In this document: one piece after another, positions 57,470 to 64,000 of the stretch | How the letters are laid out: the number at the start of each line of letters is the position of its first letter | Numbering within the stretch: position 1 is the stretch's first letter | Assembly (NCBI GenBank): GCA_932521035.1 | Contig: OW051495.1 | Span: 7,130,001 to 7,194,000 of the forward strand | Source of the DNA: Oscheius dolichura | Taxonomy: Eukaryota > Nematoda > Chromadorea > Rhabditida > Rhabditidae | Direction of reading: 5' to 3' | DNA: 64,000 bases | Translations under genes and position numbers: made by a program | Notes under the pieces: model-generated | The model's database searches: none | What the model saw: the letters and a program-made list of their open reading frames with translations, nothing else | Told to the model about the DNA's origin: nothing

Positions 57470-57863
57470 GGGACTCTCCAGGACATTTTACAACTTGGTC
57501 TCATTTTGTAGATAAAAATTCGCTGATCAACATACACTAAAACGTTTTGGATAAAAATGTCAAAATAAGGAGAAAAATTGACCAACGTTCTAGGGTTTTC
57601 TTAGGGTTTTCGCGCATTTTACTAAGCCTCGGGGGGCTTTCTGATGATTTTTGCTTATTTTTTTTTGTGCTGACATTGTTGAAGCTGACAAGAATATTGT
57701 TTAGAGTCACTTTTCACTTTTCACTGGGCTATAAAAAAGGCGATTTGTAACCCCACAACTTTTTTTGAGTTGGAGAGTTGAGTGTAGGCTCATTCGAACC
57801 GATATTTTTTGCTGCGCACGACTGCACTTTTAGAATTTTTTGAAAATTATCCTGGAGAGTCCC
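57470..57863. mobile_element. MITE-like element with 14-bp perfect terminal inverted repeats
   Basis: The left end GGGACTCTCCAGGA (57470-57483) is repeated as its exact reverse complement at 57850-57863, and weaker pairing continues inward (cattttacaa against ataattttcaa). The 394-bp element has no credible coding capacity and is AT-rich, as expected for a non-autonomous DNA transposon. I see no clear target-site duplication. Confidence 0.7.
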
Positions 57864-59754
57864 CAATGAACCCTGACTGGAATTAAAATAAATATAAAAC
57901 CTTTAAAATGATTACAATCTCCTCACAACCTCCACTATTTCCCGCTCTCTCCCATTGAAATCTGCTCTTTCGCCCCCTGGCCTCCCGTGACTATTATTTG
58001 CTCTTTTTCTCTTTTTTGAAGGGGCCATTTCACGCCTTTTTTGCTAAAATAATAGTCCACTTTATGCCCATTTCCTTCCTCTACATTTCAACGAAAAAAC
58101 CGCCGGTAGTTAGCGGAAATACCACCCGCGATTTCCCGAGAAAGGCAGGTGTAGGAAGTGTGAGATCCAAAATCGAGAGATTACTGACTTTTAGGTGGGC
58201 AGGAAGCAGGCGCTACGCAAAGTTCCGGAGCCCTTTATAGCCGGGGCTGGGTGGCATACCCAAATAAAATTCTGGACCTCTGCCATTTTCCAACTTTTTC
58301 CAAAAGTGCAGTGAGGTATAAGATCTTTGGGGATAGCAAGCCGTGGTCTCGTAGACCTTGCTTGTTGCCGGACTAATGAGGATTTCCGGGACAACACTGA
58401 GACAACTTCCTGGAGCTAATTTGTTAGAGATTTCATTATTCTTAGAACCTTTCGCTCGGTTCTCTGAATCAGAATCAGAATGGCCGGGGTTGATCCCCTA
58501 ATGATGTGGATAAGATCTAGAAGAGCTAACTAGTATATATCCAACGAAAATAAGCAGAAGATCTCTGCTTGGCTCTCTGTCCTCGAATACCATTTCTATG
58601 GATACAGACAATAATATTCGGAGTGCAGAGACGTAACGCATAATAAATACCGTACCCTTTCCTCGCCCACCAGGTTGTTTTGTCTTGCAAAGGGAAATAC
58701 AGCGCTAGTATCCGATTCTTGTGTTTTGTAGGGTTGTCTTAAATCCTCTTTTGAATGCTGAGATTACGGGGGTTTTGAAAAGTCACCCATCGTTTGGTAT
58801 TGGAAGCCGTCCAAAGCTGCTGTTTCAATTTAAACTCTCCTGCAGGGCTGCTGGGAAATCGGAAGTCTGCAAACCTTCAGAAAGAGTGCCAGAGTATCAA
58901 AGAGAGCAACAAGATACGCTGTGTGATAGAAGCAATAACTTCTCCAGATCCCCCCGACATTTTTGAACCCGGAGAATCTTGAGCTAGTAAGCTGATCTCG
59001 TTCAATTCTTCTGACTATAGTGAGTGTGACCATCTTCAAGAGGCTTTGTCACTTCACATGATATGCTTTTCTCTGTATCACAGCTTCTGGAGTGATCCAC
59101 TGACTATTCTGTTTAATGTGGTCTGTCAAGTAAATAAGTCCGGAAATCCGCTACAAACTAGATGCCTGTTCACACAGACCCCCGCTCTCCCCAGGGGTCG
59201 CATCACGAATTTGGCATTGTATCGGAGCGGGTTTAATTGTTAGTTTTTAGTTTGTCCAGCAGTTAGACACGTGGTCGGGGCTGGTCTCGTGAGAGCTGCC
59301 AACCAGAAGAGATTCTCATGGGAAGCAAGAGATGCAAGACTTGATTCAACATTTCCACAACCTTCGGCCAACACACTTCCAGACTTTGTAGACATTGTGC
59401 ACTCTAGGAGAATTTCAGCAGCCGGGTGTGGGTGTCGTACCTCCCCCGTAGCGGAAACGACCGTATCTCTACGTTTTCTAGTTATCTGACTCTTGTTCTT
59501 CTGGACAGGACCCTGATAACATTCGAGAAGAGATTCTTTGCAAGACGACTGCCCCCTGAACCAGCTGACTTCCCCCCAAATACAAAAAACCGTGTATAAT
59601 TGAAAAATATTTATTTGTGAGTATCTAGTGGTCTTGGTGAGATCCCGAAAACGGCCCGTAGTGTCCGGCAATATGGTTGAGCAACACAGGAACAATTATC
59701 AGCTACGATAGACGAATATGTATAGACAGGTAGTGGCCAGAGGGGGCCGGTCCA
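57864..59754. other. No gene recognised
   Basis: No frame can be joined into a believable gene. A plus/minus pair of long shadow frames at 59240-59695 lacks domains. An AATAAA on the minus strand near 59608 may end the short unit described next. Confidence 0.4.
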
Positions 59755-59868
59755 TTATTGTGAGGATGTTCGGTCGAGGCCGAGTAGCGCGGCTCGTCGT
59801 GATCGACGGGAGGACAGTCGAACAGAGCGGTTCATCTCCAGGTCGGTAGAGAGAGTAATGTGAACCAT
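59755..59868 (-). CDS. Putative very short gene behind a strong TATA box (37 aa)
   Basis: On the minus strand ctatataagcgg at about 59974-59985 is a strong TATA box. The first ATG downstream has a good context (caagATGG) and opens a 37-codon Arg/Ser-rich frame (RSVRLSSRRSRRAALLGL). A taaataa-type poly(A) signal lies near 59608. The unit may encode a basic micropeptide or be a non-coding transcript. Confidence 0.25.
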   Translation of the reverse strand: MVHITLSTDLEMNRSVRLSSRRSRRAALLGLDRTSSQ

Positions 59869-60651
59869 CTTGAGAGTAGTCGAGGGAGAAAGTGAGTTGA
59901 CTAAGGAGGAGCTTGGGAGAGCGAGCAGCAGTCGAGAGAGAGCTGTGGATATGCCCTCCCCGCCACCTGGTCCGCTTATATAGAGCCGCGGTGTTTATGG
60001 CCCCGCCCCTCTGGTTCATGATAACTTCGGATTAATTTCCCTCTCTTCTTTTCCTTGTGGTCCAATTAGAGATGAAAGGGTTGGGATTAGAGGCCACTTA
60101 ACGAGAGACAAACACGTACAGAGAACGGAGATGGCCCTAGCCTTTGAACTGGCCACAATAGGGGGAAATGAAGAATAACAGGGTCCAAGACACACTCATA
60201 GCCAAGGTTTTTGATTGTCTGGACCCGGAGGGAAAAGTTTACCCTCTTTCTATAAAAAACTAAGAACTCAACTCTAAAAATAAGATGTCTCGGCCATTTC
60301 GGGGTAGCTTGTGAACACTTGAGTGCGTCAGCTAATTCCAATTTCCTCCCTCGCTTTTGCGGGGAGCCGGACCAGTACAAATCTACCGGCCATTACCACA
60401 CTAATGGAATGAGTGTGACGGCCTGACTTAATTTGAGTCACCGTGGGTGTGAAGACACAGCTTCCGTAAATGGAATAAATGGGAACTTTTTATATACTAG
60501 CACGGAGCAAATAGGAGGGAATATCACGTCCCGGGAGGGATAGCACCGGTCGACCCTTTGGTCTTTCGTGTCCTCGAGTAGGCTATACGATAGAGTAGGG
60601 AGAAACTATTTTTATCCTCACTAATAACCTAAATTTATTGTGATCACTGTT

Positions 60652-60978
60652 TTAGTCAAGAACAATTCCACAGAACCAGCGGTCTACGCATTGTTGCTCG
60701 CCGGAAGCGGACAACAACAGTTCAACCCTAGTGACGGTATTTTTATCCAAATGGTCACTTTTTAGCTGTCTCCCATCCAGAGATTTTGGATCTTTAAAGT
60801 TTGTTGTTCTCCGATGATCAACATCAATGGTTATGGTTGTCACAAATCCTCTAAAAAGATAGATTTTATAGCACATATGATAGCCCATAAGCTCCTTTTT
60901 TGGCACGAGTTGAACCACCCTAGAGCGCTCCAAAGACCAGAGCTTTGTTCCACTTTTTTCTATTCTTGGTCTCAACAT
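60652..60978 (-). CDS. Hypothetical protein, 108 aa, single exon or last exon
   Basis: An ATG-started frame (KKELMGYHMCYKIYLFRGFV, TTITIDVDHRRTTNF, CVDRWFCGIVLD) with reasonable composition. I do not recognise it. Another minus-strand frame just upstream (MANFLRFLLGAAEVMSK) overlaps in a different phase and could not be joined to it. It may be the 3' exon of a larger gene. Confidence 0.35.
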   Translation of the reverse strand: MLRPRIEKSGTKLWSLERSRVVQLVPKKELMGYHMCYKIYLFRGFVTTITIDVDHRRTTNFKDPKSLDGRQLKSDHLDKNTVTRVELLLSASGEQQCVDRWFCGIVLD

Positions 60979-61721
60979 AAACAGTGACCGGAAGAGGGCG
61001 CTTACTCATGACCTCCGCTGCTCCCAGGAGGAAGCGAAGAAAATTAGCCATGTGTGTGCAGATATCCTGTGAGATCTACGTAATCAGCTTTTTTTCCTCT
61101 TATTCATAATTCCCCTCAGCTGAGAGGGGATAAGCAGCAAAACAGGATTTCCATTTCACTTTTCGATCCGGTTCTTCTTGGAAGAGAATACCGAGGACAT
61201 GTGAGGACCTCCTGAGGGCGTGTGACCGCGGATCTGAGAGACCAAATTGTGTGATTCTTTCCCGGGGAAATGGAATCCCTGTCCAGATCAAATATTCTTG
61301 TTTTGTCGGGGAAAAGGTCTGGAGAGAAGAGATCAGCCAGGGGCTTCCAAACACATTTTTCCAGAGGAGCGGATTAGTCTCGAGAACATTTGCGGAGCAC
61401 GAGGTCGGATGGACACAAACGGTGTACGAATCGAGAGAAGGCGGCCAGAAACGAAACTAGGCTACACTCAAGTTAGGAGCGGGCGCGGTTACTGTTCATT
61501 TATTCAAATCCGTCGCGCTTTTCGGGGAAAATTCAGGAGATTTTCAGCTACCGTATCCAAAGAACGTCTTGTCTATTCGTTCCTTTCTTAATTTCCTATT
61601 TTAAAAAGGAGTGGGCTGTAGTTTTTTGTGGTTCTCAAAAATGCACAACCACCTGTTTGCGCGCATTTGTACTTGTGTACCACGTTGGTTGATTTCCTTA
61701 TTTTTTACATTTTTGCACATA

Positions 61722-62116
61722 TTATTCTCCCTTTTTAACGATTCTGCGAATTTTTTCAGTGAGCGGAGGATAAGGGAACAACCAAGTTTGCAAGAAGTTC
61801 GGTGAAGGTCGAGAAAATACTTCAATTCCGCTTACCTGTTCGAAAAAGTGTGCTCCTAAGCCTTTGGCTGAAAACAAGGAAGGATAACATCTTTCTAGCA
61901 ATCTTTTCAATGTTTCTTTACTGTACCCATGAATGATCTGCGAATGATCTCGGTGAAATCCTCAAAAACCAAAAGGTTTAATATGGTCTTATCCCTTTGA
62001 GAAGCCGGCCGGCTTACGCACGTTCCGCTGCTCTCCATATGATCCTGATCAACCAAAAGGAAGGATCTATGTTGTTTTGGGATTCGAATGTGTTTCCCTA
62101 GTCTTCGAAATGCCAT
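61722..62116 (-). other. Exon-like segments of an unresolved gene
   Basis: Two protein-like minus-strand pieces occur: MAFRRLGKHIRIPKQHRSFL with LLVDQDHMESSGT (62116 down), and RDHSQIIHGYSKETLKRLLE with CYPSLFSAKGLGAHFFEQ to a stop at 61722. A gtaagc donor and a tttttgag acceptor lie between them, but the phases do not agree. This may be a decayed gene. Confidence 0.25.
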
Positions 62117-62240
62117 TCCCCGAAAAGGGTCGAACTTTCCCTCAAAAAATCAACAGGATATTTATTTAGGAAGTTGCGACACCGCTTCCACGGATGAAGG
62201 ATAAAGTTCACGGGTTCCCACGACTATTTACGCGCTTTCC

Positions 62241-62528
62241 ATGCGAGTTCCCCGAAGCTCGCACCCGAATACAGCAGTACACACGGAAATTGGAGTTCCC
62301 TTACGTAGCTTTCAGAAGGAGACATGTCACATTGACATCTATTCCGGGAGACAAGTTATTTTCGACTACTGCACTCTTGAAAGTCAAAGTCTCCGTCTCG
62401 CCACCTCCGAGTACAATTTCGAAGGGCGAAACATAAAGCTAGCCTATGGGGGACGTGTAGAAGTGAAGCATTTCAAAAAGAGGGGGATATGCCCTTTACC
62501 GGATATTTTGGGACTCCTGAAGTCCTAG
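62241..62528 (+). CDS. Hypothetical protein, 95 aa
   Basis: An uninterrupted ATG-started frame. The second half (CHIDIYSGRQVIFDYC, SEYNFEGRNIKLAYGGRVEV) looks like beta-strand-rich protein. A ctttcag acceptor lies inside at about 62312-62320, so the true first exon may be elsewhere. Not recognised. Confidence 0.35.
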   Translation: MRVPRSSHPNTAVHTEIGVPLRSFQKETCHIDIYSGRQVIFDYCTLESQSLRLATSEYNFEGRNIKLAYGGRVEVKHFKKRGICPLPDILGLLKS

Positions 62529-62724
62529 GTTACTGTAATTTGGATTGAAAGAGCTTCCAGAATTCTAACCTGTGGTTAGCTAGGCTTACCCAGTTCAAAG
62601 GTAGAAACCTCGCCATTCACCTGGTCTAAAAAAGTCCAACAAGGCCAAGAGCTAAATAGACGAAAGGTCGCTAGCCCGTTTCATACACTCAAATATTTAT
62701 TAAATATATTCGTCACTTTCGGCT

Positions 62725-62945
62725 TTAAACCGGGGGACCTAGACAAAGCCTAGGCGATTCTACGAGGGAGTGGGATTTGTACAGGGATCTCTTTCTTGGC
62801 CATCGAACCTGACGTTTTTTGTATTCTTCTTCTCGGCTTTTCTCGTATAAACCCCGATAGACTTTTGGATTTTCTCCAGCTTGATTCGGGCTGACTATCC
62901 TCATATCCTGATCGTCTCGGACCACTCTGTCCAAATCATTTTCTA
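62725..62945 (-). other. Terminal-exon-like segment, basic and Arg/Lys-rich
   Basis: After a ttaactag acceptor on the minus strand an open frame (RVVRDDQDMRIVSPNQAGEN, YRGLYEKSREEEYKKRQVRW) runs to a stop. The upstream exons were not identified; the gene could extend beyond 63 kb. Confidence 0.3.
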
Positions 62946-63323
62946 GTTAATTTTCCGAAAGCCGAGGTTCCGGCATAGAAATATGAATTTCAGGGGAATG
63001 GAAGACCCATAACTTTAATCAGTAGACTCTCTGATGCAGTCGGCCCCGTCGGACCTCGTCTGATCTTACGGATTCCGGATATTTGGCCTATTTCAGGTCT
63101 TGAGCTGAATCCCCAGAGATCTCCGCCACCAAGGGGCTTCTGCTTGTTTATTAGAATTGTGTTTCTGTTGATCTATTTCTAATTTTCATTTCCGACGGAT
63201 TAGAGTCTTCTTGAGTTGGTTCAAGCCCTCCGCCGACCACATCTCAACCTTTGATTGGCCACAACAAAAACCTAAGGCTTCCAAATGTACAATCTCCTTG
63301 TTTTGTTTTCATTTTCGCTGAAA

Positions 63324-63792
63324 AATACCTAACAGAAGAGGAACTGAAGCGGGAAATGCGGGATGAGGAATCGGTCTGGTCTACCTCATCAAAATCCATG
63401 AAGCAGGGCATAATTGGATTCATGGTCTTTGTCTTTTTTCCCAATCTGTGACGCTGTGTTTTCGAGAAAGTACCGGCTCGCTCAGGAACTCTTTTCACGG
63501 TTGAATAAAGAATGTGAGCAAAGCAGACAAAAAATGGAGAGACCACTAATTGATACTCTGAAGGGGGCAGTTAGTACTATTGAAGAAACTTTTGATTGGG
63601 GATGGAATGGTTCGGGAGGTTTCGTTTGAATGGTTCAGACAGAAGAGGCGAGAAGACGAACTACGTCAAACGGTATTCTATTTCAGTTGTAAGTGGAAGA
63701 CGTATGCAGTGACAGGGAGGGGGATATTAGTTCAGATATATAGTGATGACAGGGAGTCATGGGTTATCGAGGGGACTTCCATCCAAAAATAA
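63324..63792 (+). other. Exon-like segments of an unresolved plus-strand gene
   Basis: Protein-like pieces are seen: KYLTEEELKREMRDEESVW with SSKSMKQGIIGFM (to about 63423), YRLAQELFSRLNKECEQSRQ with LIDTLKGAVSTIEETFDWGW (63472-63608), and then either a 29-nt intron at 63609-63637 or a frame containing FEWFRQKRREDELRQTVFYF. Splice phases can be made to fit in more than one way. It looks like a helical protein of unknown function; the start is not resolved. Confidence 0.3.
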
Positions 63793-64000
63793 CAAACACA
63801 TCACGATAAATACAAAACAGAACATTAGGGATATCTGTTAGGTTTCCCTTCAAGGGTACTTTTTCTTTGATGAAGAATGTTCATTCGACAAATTTCTTCC
63901 CAGGAAGAAGAGCTGTTCCAAAGAAGAATGCCCACTTGACTATATCCACAAGAAATTTACCACAAAAAAATCTTTCAGAGCCTTTTGTGGATAATAGCTT

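Noticed and set aside
59215-59245. A spliced-leader RNA gene suggested by gggtttaatt
   Set aside because: The match to the nematode SL1 leader stops after about nine bases and no donor site or Sm-like site follows.

Overview
This is a nematode nuclear chromosome window, most likely a rhabditid (clade V-like) species. The evidence is the gene content (a nuclear hormone receptor, a UDP-glucuronosyltransferase, chemoreceptors of the srh and str classes, a Gln-E7 globin, fukutin/LicD, DUF288 and F-box/FTH-like proteins) and the gene structure: very short GT-AG introns, mostly 28-50 nt, with ttttcag acceptors often placed just before the ATG as expected for trans-splicing. No rRNA, CRISPR, plasmid or convincing tRNA feature was seen. 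All gene models below were built by hand by joining reading frames at splice sites; none is confirmed by transcripts.

Layout. 1.1-8.4 kb: NHR (+), UGT (+), srh GPCR (-) and a small unrecognised protein (-). 9.8-12.7 kb: two divergent paralogues, each a signal peptide, a long Lys/Glu/Thr-rich stretch and a C-terminal domain that reads as eIF5A without its hypusine loop; this is the most novel item in the window. 12.7-20.8 kb: a fukutin-like protein (-), a globin (-) and a neuropeptide-type GPCR (-). About 20.9-31.6 kb is close to a gene desert. 31.7-34.1 kb: an str GPCR (-) whose first intron holds a 17-copy minisatellite.

35.3-46.8 kb is a rearranged island. A drosomycin-like peptide gene is followed by the left arm of a large, nearly identical inverted duplication carrying a small LEA-like gene. 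The left arm is interrupted by an insert with a frameshifted third LEA copy. Then come a second str GPCR, a predicted 27-aa micro-gene, a secreted LEA-like gene with a second set of exons, the mitochondrial complex I 49-kDa subunit gene, a collapsed DUF288 copy, and the right arm with a broken-off GPCR tail. LEA-like proteins are linked to desiccation and stress survival; putative DAF-16-type sites lie upstream of both arm copies.

46.8-57.0 kb: a full-length DUF288/STELLO-like glycosyltransferase (-), a small membrane protein (+), an F-box/FTH-like cluster with one collapsed and one apparently frameshifted member, a BAAT/acyl-CoA thioesterase-family enzyme (-) and a kelch protein (+). The last 7 kb hold one MITE-like element and several short unrecognised ORFs, some of which may belong to genes running off the window.
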